From Coriobacteriia bacterium (lineage in GTDB: Bacteria; Actinomycetota; Coriobacteriia; Coriobacteriales; UBA8131), in assembly GCA_009783085.1 (NCBI GenBank), contig WRHU01000012.1, positions 1-37,902 of the forward strand: a DNA stretch of 37,902 nucleotides, in the 5' to 3' direction. The first letter of the stretch is position 1. Each line of letters begins with the position of its first letter. Below are positions 22,007 through 30,854 of this stretch, piece by piece. The notes beneath the pieces were generated by a model. That model did not search any database. It had not been told where the DNA came from and worked only from the letters and a program-made list of their open reading frames with translations. Made by a program: the position numbers and the translations under genes.

Positions 22007-23020
22007 GTGAGCGTCTTGACTACCGACGAGGTGCTTGCCTCGTTTGAGGGCATACAAACCGTAGCGATATGCGCTCATGTTAATCCTGATGGCGATGCGC
22101 TTGGCTCTATGCTTGCGTTGGCAAGTTTGTTGCGCCAAAAAGGCTGTGAGGTTACCTGCTTGCTCGCCCAAGACCGCCCTGCGCCCGGGCTCTATAGCTT
22201 TTTGGAAAACTATGATTTTGTAAGTGCCTGTGCTTATACCGATACTCCCGATTTGTTTATTGCCGTTGACGTTCCTGCGCTTTCTCGCCTTGGCGACGGT
22301 GAGGCTGTGTTCAACCGTGCGTTGCGCAGCCTGTGCATTGACCATCATCCCAACTACTCTGGTTTTGCTGATGCCTATTATGGAGATGACACTGCTGCGG
22401 CTACCGGCACGCTCATCTGGAGCATCATCAAGGCAAGCGGTGCGAACATTACGCCCGCTATGGCAAGCTATTGCTACGTTGCTGTTATGACTGATACGGG
22501 GCGTTTCTCTTACCAAAATACCTCGGAGCGCACGTTTTGCGACGCTGCCGAAATGGTCGCTTGTGGTGTAGACCCTACGCTTATGAGCCAGTGCGTGTAT
22601 GAGGATAAATCGCTCGCAGTAGTAAAGTTAGAATCTCGCCTCATTGAGCGCATGAAGTTTTCTCACCAAAACAGAGTTGTCTGTTCGTGGGTAAACGAGC
22701 AGGACTTTGAGGAGCTGGGAGTTTCGCGCGACGATACGGAGGGGCTGCCCACTATCCTACGCTCGATTGCCGGTGTAGAGGTTGCAGCATTGCTGAGGGC
22801 TGAGGAGGGCGTTGTGCGGGTAAATCTGCGTTCTCGAGGCACGTGTGATGTGGGGCAGGTTGCTCAAAACTTTGGCGGAGGAGGACACCGTGCCGCCGCA
22901 GGCATTACCTTTGAAACCACGCTTGAAAAGAGCATTGAGCTTTTGTTAGGGGCCTTAGACGAGCTTCCCTGTTTGAATGAAACCTTGAACGAAAGCGTTG
23001 CTGCTGCTTATGAGAGCTAA
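22007..23020 (+). CDS. nrnA: DHH/DHHA1 phosphoesterase (NrnA-type oligoribonuclease/pAp phosphatase)
   Basis: 337 residues from GTG 22007, which has GGGGAGG (21991-21997) upstream. An in-frame TTG at 21983 was rejected. The DHH domain has ICAHVNPDGDALGSML (H24, D28, D30), FIAVDVPALSRLGD (D88) and CIDHHPNYSGFAD (D112-H114), the metal-binding residues. The DHHA1 domain ends with GGGGHRAAAG (290-299). This family degrades very short RNA and pAp, and some members cleave cyclic dinucleotide products. That could tie in with the DisA product c-di-AMP, but no GAF/PAS part as in GdpP is present. The rbfA-nrnA-truB order is typical of actinobacteria. Overlaps truB by 11 bases. Confidence 0.92.
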   Translation: MSVLTTDEVLASFEGIQTVAICAHVNPDGDALGSMLALASLLRQKGCEVTCLLAQDRPAPGLYSFLENYDFVSACAYTDTPDLFIAVDVPALSRLGDGEAVFNRALRSLCIDHHPNYSGFADAYYGDDTAAATGTLIWSIIKASGANITPAMASYCYVAVMTDTGRFSYQNTSERTFCDAAEMVACGVDPTLMSQCVYEDKSLAVVKLESRLIERMKFSHQNRVVCSWVNEQDFEELGVSRDDTEGLPTILRSIAGVEVAALLRAEEGVVRVNLRSRGTCDVGQVAQNFGGGGHRAAAGITFETTLEKSIELLLGALDELPCLNETLNESVAAAYES

Positions 23021-24023
23021 GCGTGGCAGCACGGGGCTTTCGGGGATTATTGCTGTCGACAAACCTCTTGGCATGACTTCGCATGACGTTGTTTCGACTA
23101 TTCGTCGTATTTCTGGCGAGCGCCGCGTGGGGCATTGCGGAACGCTCGACCCTAACGCATCAGGCTTGCTTTTAGTCTGCATTGGGCCTGCCACTCGCTT
23201 ATCGAATTATCTTACAGGCAAACGCAAAAGGTATCATGCAACGGTTGCTTTTGGCTCTGCTACCGACACCGATGATGCAGACGGTACGGTTATTGACACT
23301 CAGCCCGTAAGCATAAAGCTCAAGTCTGAGAGTTTTGTGCAGAGCTATCTTGCTGGTTTGGTTGGTACGCATGAGCAGGTTCCTCCTGCCTACAGCGCGG
23401 TAAAACGTGACGGCGTGCGTGCGTATGCAGTGGCTCGTAGTGGCAAAACCCCTGAACTTGAAGCGCGAAGCATAGAGGTTTTTGCAGCTGAGTTGCTTGG
23501 TATAAGTGAGCATGCGGGGAATGTTGAGCTGTCAAGCGCGTTGCGCTGGAATCTCGACCTTGAGGTTTCAAAAGGCACGTATATCCGTGCTTTGGCACGA
23601 GATATTGCAGCGGAGCTTGAAACCTGTGCCCATCTTAAAGCGCTGCGGCGCACCCACAGTGGAGCCATGAGTGTTGATGAGGCTTTTGCCCTCGACGAGA
23701 TACAAGAACGAGGCGTTGAAGCTTGCTATCTTGATCCATTTTGTGCGCTCGGGTTGCCCGTGCTTGCCTTAAGCGACGAGGAGTGCGCACACGTTAGTAA
23801 CGGACGACCTTTGCCGTACAACGAGAAAGCTGTGTTAGACGCAAGTGCTGTTAAATGTGCTGATGCAAATAAAAAAGGAGATGCTATAGTAGCGTGTAGC
23901 TATAACGGTTCGCTGCTTGCGCTCTATGAGCATAAAAAAGATTCTAAGAGCTTGCGCGCGCTCACTGTGATACCCGGCGGTCTTTCGGCGTCCTCCTCGA
24001 CAGCAAGAGGCTTATATGAATAG
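23010..24023 (+). CDS. truB: tRNA pseudouridine(55) synthase TruB
   Basis: 337 residues from ATG 23010. Catalytic motif GHCGTLDPNASGLLLV gives nucleophile D47. Other family blocks are GIIAVDKPLGMTSHDVV, KRYHATVAFGSATDTDDADG, QVPPAYSAVKRDGVRAYAVA and SKGTYIRALARDIAAEL. TruB converts U55 in the T-loop of all tRNAs and acts as a tRNA chaperone. The C-terminus is longer than the minimal enzyme and ends in a PUA-like region (GDAIVACSYNGSLLALYEHK). The start lies inside nrnA (11-base overlap) with no clear Shine-Dalgarno, implying translational coupling. A TTG four codons earlier (22998) is less likely. Confidence 0.95.
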   Translation: MRAKRGSTGLSGIIAVDKPLGMTSHDVVSTIRRISGERRVGHCGTLDPNASGLLLVCIGPATRLSNYLTGKRKRYHATVAFGSATDTDDADGTVIDTQPVSIKLKSESFVQSYLAGLVGTHEQVPPAYSAVKRDGVRAYAVARSGKTPELEARSIEVFAAELLGISEHAGNVELSSALRWNLDLEVSKGTYIRALARDIAAELETCAHLKALRRTHSGAMSVDEAFALDEIQERGVEACYLDPFCALGLPVLALSDEECAHVSNGRPLPYNEKAVLDASAVKCADANKKGDAIVACSYNGSLLALYEHKKDSKSLRALTVIPGGLSASSSTARGLYE

Positions 24024-24987
24024 CTCAAAACAACACGAAGATACTGCAAAATGTATCGTTTGGCATGAGAACGTGGAGTCGCTCGGCTCAGCCTGCCTTG
24101 CCTTTGGCGTGTTTGATGGCGTGCACCGCGGACATCAGTACCTTATATCCCAGATGCTCGCCGATGCGCATGAGCGCAAGGTTGCATCGTATATTGTCAC
24201 CTTTGATAAAGACCCTGAAGAAGTGCTGTTCCCTGATGCTCCCTGCAACAAACTGCAAAGCAACGAGGAACGCCTTGAGCTTTTGTCGCAAAGTGGGGCA
24301 AGCGGTTTGTTGGTTATTCCTTTTACCAAAGAGCTTGCCGCCATGTCCCCCGATGTTTTTTGCGGAACTGTTTTGGGCTCAACTTTCTCCCAGTGTTTTT
24401 TGCACGTGGGAGCTGATTTTCGCTATGGTGCACGCGCCATGGGTACGGCAACCACGCTGGCGACTTGGGCGCAGACCCAAGGCGGTGAGCTTACGGCACA
24501 CGAGCTTTTAGATGAGGGCGGCACTCCCGTAACTTCAACACGTATCCGTTCTTTGCTTGCCAAGGGCGCTGTTGGGGAAGCAAAGCATTTGCTCGCACGA
24601 CCTTTCTCTCTTGTTGGAACGGTTGTTAGGGGACGAGGAGAGGGAAGAGGCATGGGTATTCCCACCGCAAACCTTAACATACGTTACCCGGTTGCTGCGC
24701 TGTGCGAGGGGGTTTATGCCGGCTATGCTCTTGTTGGTGAGTTGTGGTATCGAGCGGCTATCTCGGTGGGAGCTGCAACTACCTTTGGTGTTGAGGAGTC
24801 GAGCATTGAGCCGCACTTACTTGGTTTTGACGGCGACATTTACGGGCAAACCATGAGGCTATCCTTTCTTGAGTATGTGCGCCCGATGAAAACATTTGAA
24901 AGCAGCGAGGCTCTTGCTGCTGCCATAAATGATGATCTTGCGCACGTGCATGCCACGCTGCCTGCGTTGCCCGTCACGGCAAACTGA
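24016..24987 (+). CDS. ribF: Bifunctional riboflavin kinase/FAD synthetase RibF
   Basis: 323 residues. The FAD synthetase nucleotidyltransferase half (1-170) has LAFGVFDGVHRGHQYLI (H37, H40) and TPVTSTRIRSLLAKG. The riboflavin kinase half (about 185-310) has GRGEGRGMGIPTANL (P216-T217-A218-N219) and EGVYAGYAL. It makes FMN and then FAD from riboflavin. AAGAGG precedes the ATG, which overlaps truB by 8 bases, so it is the last gene of the operon. No clear terminator follows in the 100 bases before the next promoter. Confidence 0.95.
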   Translation: MNSSKQHEDTAKCIVWHENVESLGSACLAFGVFDGVHRGHQYLISQMLADAHERKVASYIVTFDKDPEEVLFPDAPCNKLQSNEERLELLSQSGASGLLVIPFTKELAAMSPDVFCGTVLGSTFSQCFLHVGADFRYGARAMGTATTLATWAQTQGGELTAHELLDEGGTPVTSTRIRSLLAKGAVGEAKHLLARPFSLVGTVVRGRGEGRGMGIPTANLNIRYPVAALCEGVYAGYALVGELWYRAAISVGAATTFGVEESSIEPHLLGFDGDIYGQTMRLSFLEYVRPMKTFESSEALAAAINDDLAHVHATLPALPVTAN

Positions 24988-25085
24988 GCTGTTCGTTTTG
25001 TCTGGATTGTTTGCCTTGCGCTACCAAATGCCCTTTAACAAGAGTGTTCACCAGGAGAACCATATACCACTAGCCAAGCCAGCAC

Positions 25086-25114
25086 TTGACAACTCCTTTT
25101 TAGCTCTATATACT
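25086..25114 (+). promoter_or_regulatory. Near-consensus promoter of the giant surface-protein operon
   Basis: TTGACA (25086-25091, six of six), an exact 17-base spacer and TATACT (25109-25114, five of six) lie about 70 bases before the GTG at 25182. This is the best sigma-A type promoter in the window and implies strong constitutive transcription of the three genes downstream. Confidence 0.8.
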
Positions 25115-25181
25115 GACAAAACCATTTAGCGAGTTATTTAGTGTGTATGGGCTTATGAAAGCTACATGAGGAAGGTGTCCT

Positions 25182-28100
25182 GTGGTGGGAGCCAAGCTAG
25201 AACCAAATAGTGGCACTCGTGCCTCTGAGAACAAAAAGTCCTTTCGAAAAAGCATCATTCTTGCTTTGTTACTCCTGCTTGTTCTTGCTGCGATTATTGC
25301 AGCTCTTTTGAATACTTGCTCAAACAAAGCACCCGATGAACCCCAAAATACTGAAACCACTCAACAACCAACCTCTCCTCCAAGCGACCCAGCCACTCCA
25401 ACAAACAATCAAGAAAAACCCAAAGACAATACCAACAAAGAAGCCCAAGCGCCCCAAAGCTCTGAGCCTATTACGGTTACGGTGGGCTATGATGTGTCAG
25501 TACCCGATAACGCAGACTACACGTGGGATAGCCCCCAAGATACTCCAGTAACGCTTCCACCTGGCTCAACGGTCGAAGATGCCCTTATTGCAAGTGGGGT
25601 GGAATATCGGGCTTCCTACGGGTACGTTATTTCAATTAAGGGTCTTTCAGCAGGTGATAAGGGAGAGAAAAGCGCATGGTTTTTTAGCGTGAATGGTACC
25701 TATCCCAAAGAAGCCTTTAATGTCTATGCGCTAAAAACAAACGACGTGGTTGTGTGGCACTTTAGCGCAGACGGTGGATATGATCTTGGCATCTTAAACG
25801 CTGAGGGCACAGAAGAAGAAGACGATGAAGAAGACGGGCAAGAAAATGATGATCCTGGCGAGGTCATTTGTTTTTCTGGCTGCGTTACCAATGATCAAGA
25901 TGTTCCTTTAGAAGACATCAGCATTATTGCTTGGTTTTTTGACGAAGAGACAAACAGCTGGATAGAGGCTGGGGCAGTCTTTTCAGATGAAGAGGGCTTG
26001 TATCAGTTTGGCCTGCTTGAGCTTGGCAGCTATGTCCTAAACTTTTTTGATGAAGCAGGCGGCTACCTCGAGCAGTTTTATGCAGGCAAAGACAGTCTTG
26101 ATGAGGCAGATATACTTGAGCTTGAACTGGATAGCTCACTTGAAAACCTCAATGTTACTTTGACGCCAGCAGCCAGTCTAACAGGTTGCGTTGTTGATAA
26201 TAACTCTTTTGCCCTCAGTGGTATTGAGGTAAGCCTGTATGCGAAAAACCAAGGAGCATGGCAGCTTCAAAGCACCACTGCCACCGATACCCAAGGAAGC
26301 TATCACTTTGGTTTTTTGCGTGAAGGCTCCTACACCTTGTTGTTTGCAGATTTAGACTCCAACTATTTTCCCCTCTATTGGCAAGAAGCAGACGAACTTG
26401 AGAAAGCTGAAGTCATTAAGCTTCAAACAGGACAGCGTGAAATAAACGACGGCATCACCTTAATAAAGGCAGCGTGTTTGCAAGGCACGGTTACAAACAA
26501 AAGAGCTGAGCCTATTTTGGGTGCAACTATACGGCTGTATGCGCTCCAGGAAAACTCTGTAAGCGCAACTGTTGTATGCGAGGTGCAAAGTGATGAAAAA
26601 GGTGCCTATAGCCTCAAGCCTCTTGTGGCAGGGCAGTATGCCTTAGAGGTTATCCCACCTGACAGCTCGTATGCTCCTCAAGTTTACTCTGAGCAAACAA
26701 ATCTTGCTCAAGCAAACACCATTTTGCTCAAAAGCGAACAAACACTAAACATAGACTTTGTTTTGCAAGGCTTGACCCGTCTTTTAGGCAGCGTTTTTTC
26801 AGATGAGCAGACAGACGTAGCGAACATTCCCATAAGTGCCATAAATGTAGCCACTTCCCAAAAAGAAACAACTACGCTTTCAAAAGACGGCTCCTTTGAG
26901 TTTGGACTTGCTGCAGGGCGCTACCTCATCGTGCTTAATGACTGCGATGCACAAGACTACAATCCAAACTTTGAAACAACGTATTATCCTGATGTGCCCA
27001 CAGGTTCAACAGCAGAGATCCTTACCGTAAGCGATGCGCAGCCTCTTAGCATTTTTATGGCCCTAAAGACGGCAGGCACGTATGCCCAAAAAAGCTTGGC
27101 CTTTGTAAGCGAGCGAGGCGACATACCTCAAACGTGCCTTTATGACTACAACACACCTGTTACAAACCTTCCTGAAATGACCTTTTTAGGCTACAGCTTT
27201 TTGGGCTGGTATGATGCACCAGAGGCAGGGACAAAAATTGAAGCAGGTTTTCGAATAACAAAAGATACGACCCTTTATGCTCACTGGGCAGAAAACTCCT
27301 ACATCACTATTACGTTTAATGCGTATGGAGGAAGCAGTGTTGCACCCAAAGAATGTATTGCAAAAACTCCCATAGGAACCTTGCCTGAGGCAATCTATCC
27401 AGGTTTTCTTTTTCTAGGCTGGTATACCAGTTTAGCTGGCAATGGTCTCAAAGTGGAAAGCAGCTCAGTATTTAGCGAGAATACTACCTTATATGCTCAC
27501 TGGCAAAGACTCCCTAACATTACTATTTCTTTTGATACGTGCGGTGGTGTGCCCCTAGCCTCACAAAGCATTGCTTCTCATAATGCGCTTTTGTTTTATC
27601 CAACGCCCAGCAAAACAGGACACAGCTTTTTGGGTTGGTATACGGCTGTTGCCGGAGGCGTGCTTATAGAAAAAGACTACCTCTATACGCAAGATACAAC
27701 CTTATACGCCCACTGGGAAAAGAATGAAAGCGTTGCCGTTAGTCCCGATGACAACAATACTGGAGCAGGTATTGTGCCGGCACCAAAACCAAAATCAAAA
27801 ATAGCCACTTTGAAAAAACTGACGGTAAAAGGCGCAAAACTTAAACCTAAGTTTTCTGCTAAAAAGCTGAGCTATTCTGTGGTGCTTTCCAAAAAAACAA
27901 AATCTGTAAAAATTAAGGTTGCCCCAACGCACAAGGGTGCAAAAACCTACATAAAAACAAGTGGCAAGAAGTACAAAAAAGCCACTGCTGCTACCATAAA
28001 ACTTAAAGCTGGAAAATCTACGATTGTTACTATCAAAGTGGTTGCCGAAGATGGCAAAACTGTCAAATATTACAAGATAAAAGTTAAGAGGAAAGCATGA
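25182..28100 (+). CDS. Large secreted/anchored protein: DUF4430, Cna-B-like, InlB-type B-repeats, cadherin-like C-terminus
   Basis: 972 residues from GTG 25182 (AGGAAGG at 25169-25175; a second GTG follows directly). A cytosolic basic stretch precedes the hydrophobic segment 24-43 (SIILALLLLLVLAAIIAAL). C46 follows in a poor lipobox (LNTC), so it may be a signal anchor. A Pro/Thr/Asn-rich linker comes next. A DUF4430-like domain (about 95-197) contains GYVISIKGLSAGDKGEKSAW. Four modules of about 100 residues start near 231, 331, 432 and 533 (FSGCVTN, LTGCVVD, LQGTVTN, LLGSVFS) and look like carboxypeptidase-regulatory/Cna-B folds. Three Listeria-Bacteroides B-repeats (about 635-845) end in LYAHW. 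The last part (875-972) is a Lys-rich cadherin-like beta-sandwich. No LPXTG is present. The next gene's ATG overlaps this stop. Confidence 0.85.
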   Translation: MVGAKLEPNSGTRASENKKSFRKSIILALLLLLVLAAIIAALLNTCSNKAPDEPQNTETTQQPTSPPSDPATPTNNQEKPKDNTNKEAQAPQSSEPITVTVGYDVSVPDNADYTWDSPQDTPVTLPPGSTVEDALIASGVEYRASYGYVISIKGLSAGDKGEKSAWFFSVNGTYPKEAFNVYALKTNDVVVWHFSADGGYDLGILNAEGTEEEDDEEDGQENDDPGEVICFSGCVTNDQDVPLEDISIIAWFFDEETNSWIEAGAVFSDEEGLYQFGLLELGSYVLNFFDEAGGYLEQFYAGKDSLDEADILELELDSSLENLNVTLTPAASLTGCVVDNNSFALSGIEVSLYAKNQGAWQLQSTTATDTQGSYHFGFLREGSYTLLFADLDSNYFPLYWQEADELEKAEVIKLQTGQREINDGITLIKAACLQGTVTNKRAEPILGATIRLYALQENSVSATVVCEVQSDEKGAYSLKPLVAGQYALEVIPPDSSYAPQVYSEQTNLAQANTILLKSEQTLNIDFVLQGLTRLLGSVFSDEQTDVANIPISAINVATSQKETTTLSKDGSFEFGLAAGRYLIVLNDCDAQDYNPNFETTYYPDVPTGSTAEILTVSDAQPLSIFMALKTAGTYAQKSLAFVSERGDIPQTCLYDYNTPVTNLPEMTFLGYSFLGWYDAPEAGTKIEAGFRITKDTTLYAHWAENSYITITFNAYGGSSVAPKECIAKTPIGTLPEAIYPGFLFLGWYTSLAGNGLKVESSSVFSENTTLYAHWQRLPNITISFDTCGGVPLASQSIASHNALLFYPTPSKTGHSFLGWYTAVAGGVLIEKDYLYTQDTTLYAHWEKNESVAVSPDDNNTGAGIVPAPKPKSKIATLKKLTVKGAKLKPKFSAKKLSYSVVLSKKTKSVKIKVAPTHKGAKTYIKTSGKKYKKATAATIKLKAGKSTIVTIKVVAEDGKTVKYYKIKVKRKA

Positions 28101-30844
28101 TAGGCAAAACAAAGAAAGTAAAACGCACACGGGTTTTGTTAGTCACTTTGCTAGCCGTATGTGCGCTTTTGGTCACTCCTGCATCTGCACAGGCAGACAC
28201 CCCCGATGTTTTTGTGCCCTATCTGGGCGATGGCGTTGATTTGGACAAACTGGCAAAAAGCTCATCGTCAGTTTTTCTCGGGAGCTATAATCATGCAAGT
28301 TCTATAACGTCTGGAGCAAGTGGGGGAGCGCAAACACATGATGCTTCAGCTCGCCCGGTGCTTTGGGATATTGTTGAGGCAGATAACGGAAACTTCATTT
28401 TGCTTTCTCGCTACGTCTTAGATATGCAGACCTTTACCTCAACACCAAACGCAGCTCCTTTTAACTATGCGCAAAGTGATATTGCAGCCTATCTTAACGA
28501 TACTGATTTTTCAAAAGGTTTTACTGCGCTCGAGAAATCCTCTAGTGTTTTGAGGACGCAAAGCATTCAAACAAGCTTGTATGACAAAGATGAAATAGAC
28601 GTAGTCAACGTAGGAAATATTGCTGGCTTAAGCTGGGAAAGCAGCACGCAAGCCCAGTTCTATTTGCCGTGGTCACGGATGCTTTCAGATTATGGCACCA
28701 CTGCCAATCGCTTGTATTACTCTGCTCTTGGACAAGACGAAGAGCCTAACACTATTACTAACAAAGCACTTACAGGATTTGATAAAACAGCATCTTTGAG
28801 AAGTCAAAGTGCGCCAGTTGCGTACTGGACACGCTCAGCTGTTTTTGACGAAACAAACCCTACTGGCTTTAATGAGGCTTTATATGTTGATGTGGCATCA
28901 GCGATAAAAAGCGCACCAGCTCAATACGCCTACGGGTTGCGTCCTTTGTGCTTGCTGGATACTTCAAAGATAGTGCTGGCTAGAAAAATCAGCGATGCTC
29001 ACCAAGGCTTACTTGAGATAGCTGCAGATGCAAAAATGAGTGCAGGGGTCATATCAGGTACGGGCAACTACTACGCAACTGACAAACAGCGCCACGCCCA
29101 AGCCGAACACTACAAGCTAACGCTTTTGAATGATAGCCTTAAGCTTTTGGGCTTAAGCACCACAGGCGGAGAAAACATTGGAAAAGATGGACTTACTACT
29201 ATCTACGCACAAAACAGCAACGCCCTTGAGTTTGTCGCCACGCAAACAGGTTCTAGTGAGGTGGGCTATAAGATTGTTAAAGGTGCAGCAAGCAAGCGAG
29301 AAATAGTTGGCTATGGCACAGCTGCAAGCACTAACTTTGTCTTGCCCCTTATCTCACTTGATGGGCAAAGTCCACTATCAGAAGGCAGCTACACTGTTTA
29401 TGTCTGGGCGCACAAAACGTTTGCAGCTAATAGTGATGAAGCTTCCGAGCCGCTTTCTTTTACGCTCATTATTGACAACAAAGCTCCAACTACCACCATA
29501 AATCCCAAGCCTACTAACACGTGGCTTTCTAAAAATGTTGATTTGAGCCTTTCTGCTACCGACGAGGTTTCAGGTGTTGCAAAACTCAATATCTCTGTAA
29601 ATGGACAAGACCAAAACGTTTTAGCAAATACCAACACCTCCTCTCTTTCCTTGAAAACTGAGGGTACAAACACCGTTAGGTTTTGGGCTGAGGATAAGGC
29701 AGGAAATAAAGAGGTAGAACAAACTGTCTCTTATGCCATAGATAAAACACCACCTATAAGTACCGCTTTGCCCTCTGGCACTTACGCTCCTCAAAAGCTC
29801 AGCATTACTGCATCAGACCCAACAACTAATTCGTTTGATAAAACAGTATCAGGCGTTGAGGCGATTTATTATTCGATAAATGGAAGTGCCTCAGGAGTCT
29901 ATTCGCAAGCACTCGACTTAAGCACGCCAGGCACGTATCGTATACAGTATTGGGCAAAAGATAAGGCAGGCAATAAAGAGGCAGCAAAAACCGCTACCTA
30001 CACTATCAAATATCCAGCTAACTACGTAAATATCAAGCAAAAAGAAAAAGTGTTGTTGGTGGGAAAAAGCTTTACGCCCACTACCTCTACAGCACCTGCA
30101 AATGCCGATACTACTCTTGTGTGGACAAGCTCAAATGACAAAATAGCCAGTGTTTCAAAGACGGGAAAGATAAAAGCACATGCTGCTGGCAAAGTTATCA
30201 TTACTGCCAAGGCAGCCTTATCTGATGCGCAAGATACGATTGCTGTAACCGTTGAAGATAAGGTAACAAAGATTGCTGCAAGTCAACAAACCATTCACCT
30301 TACCCAAGGAACCACCTTAAAAGTACCGTTTGTTGCATACGCCAAAACGGATACCAAGCTCAATGTTTTATGGAAGAGTAAAAAGTACGGCTGTGCTACG
30401 GTTGTCAAAGATGCAAAAGACAAAGTCTTTGAGGCCAAGGGAAGCAAAAGAGTTACGGCAAATAAAACAGCTTACGTAAAGATAAAAGCGCTAAAAGTAG
30501 GCAAAGCTAAAATCACCCTTACTTCTCAAAATGGCAAAAAACTTGTCTTAAGCATTGTGGTGCATAAGAAAAATGACAAGGCGGCTGTTGAAAGTATTAC
30601 AATAGGCGCACTCCCCAAATCGCTTAAGCTCAAAAACAAATCGAGTGTTTTCTTAAAAACCACCATTAATCCTCAAAGTGCCACCAATACAGTGCCCAAG
30701 TGGAAAAGCTCAAATCCTCAAGTTATTAAGGTAGACCAAGCAGGGCGCATAACAGCACTTAAGACAGGCAAGGCAACTATCTCGGTAAAAGCGGGTAGCA
30801 AAAGCGCAAAAGTGACCATTTCGGTTACTAAGTGGAAAGACTAG
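28097..30844 (+). CDS. Large secreted protein: DUF6273-like N-domain, Ig-like modules and three BIG2 domains
   Basis: 915 residues. Sec signal at 1-34 (RVLLVTLLAVCALLVTPASA, cleavage near AQA|D). The N-terminal domain (about 45-300) resembles DUF6273: VLWDIVEADNGNFILLSRYV, SDIAAYLND, and AYGLRPLCLLD. Two Ig-like/OmpL47-type modules (about 459-550 and 551-640) share FWAEDKAGNKE and YWAKDKAGNKE. Three BIG2-type modules complete the protein (about 640-725, 725-830, 830-915), with WTSSNDKIASVSKTGKIKAH and WKSSNPQVIKVDQAGRITAL. It ends in ISVTKWKD with no sorting signal. GAGGAAA lies before the ATG, which overlaps the previous stop (ATGA), so the genes are co-translated. Function is unknown; an extracellular binding role is inferred. 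Confidence 0.87.
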   Translation: MIGKTKKVKRTRVLLVTLLAVCALLVTPASAQADTPDVFVPYLGDGVDLDKLAKSSSSVFLGSYNHASSITSGASGGAQTHDASARPVLWDIVEADNGNFILLSRYVLDMQTFTSTPNAAPFNYAQSDIAAYLNDTDFSKGFTALEKSSSVLRTQSIQTSLYDKDEIDVVNVGNIAGLSWESSTQAQFYLPWSRMLSDYGTTANRLYYSALGQDEEPNTITNKALTGFDKTASLRSQSAPVAYWTRSAVFDETNPTGFNEALYVDVASAIKSAPAQYAYGLRPLCLLDTSKIVLARKISDAHQGLLEIAADAKMSAGVISGTGNYYATDKQRHAQAEHYKLTLLNDSLKLLGLSTTGGENIGKDGLTTIYAQNSNALEFVATQTGSSEVGYKIVKGAASKREIVGYGTAASTNFVLPLISLDGQSPLSEGSYTVYVWAHKTFAANSDEASEPLSFTLIIDNKAPTTTINPKPTNTWLSKNVDLSLSATDEVSGVAKLNISVNGQDQNVLANTNTSSLSLKTEGTNTVRFWAEDKAGNKEVEQTVSYAIDKTPPISTALPSGTYAPQKLSITASDPTTNSFDKTVSGVEAIYYSINGSASGVYSQALDLSTPGTYRIQYWAKDKAGNKEAAKTATYTIKYPANYVNIKQKEKVLLVGKSFTPTTSTAPANADTTLVWTSSNDKIASVSKTGKIKAHAAGKVIITAKAALSDAQDTIAVTVEDKVTKIAASQQTIHLTQGTTLKVPFVAYAKTDTKLNVLWKSKKYGCATVVKDAKDKVFEAKGSKRVTANKTAYVKIKALKVGKAKITLTSQNGKKLVLSIVVHKKNDKAAVESITIGALPKSLKLKNKSSVFLKTTINPQSATNTVPKWKSSNPQVIKVDQAGRITALKTGKATISVKAGSKSAKVTISVTKWKD

Positions 30845-30854
30845 GTGTGCTTCT

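Noticed and set aside
27795-28130. A minus-strand Phe-rich frame
   Set aside because: It is antisense to the Lys-rich cadherin-like end of the surface protein, where AAA/AAG codons give Phe/Leu on the other strand.
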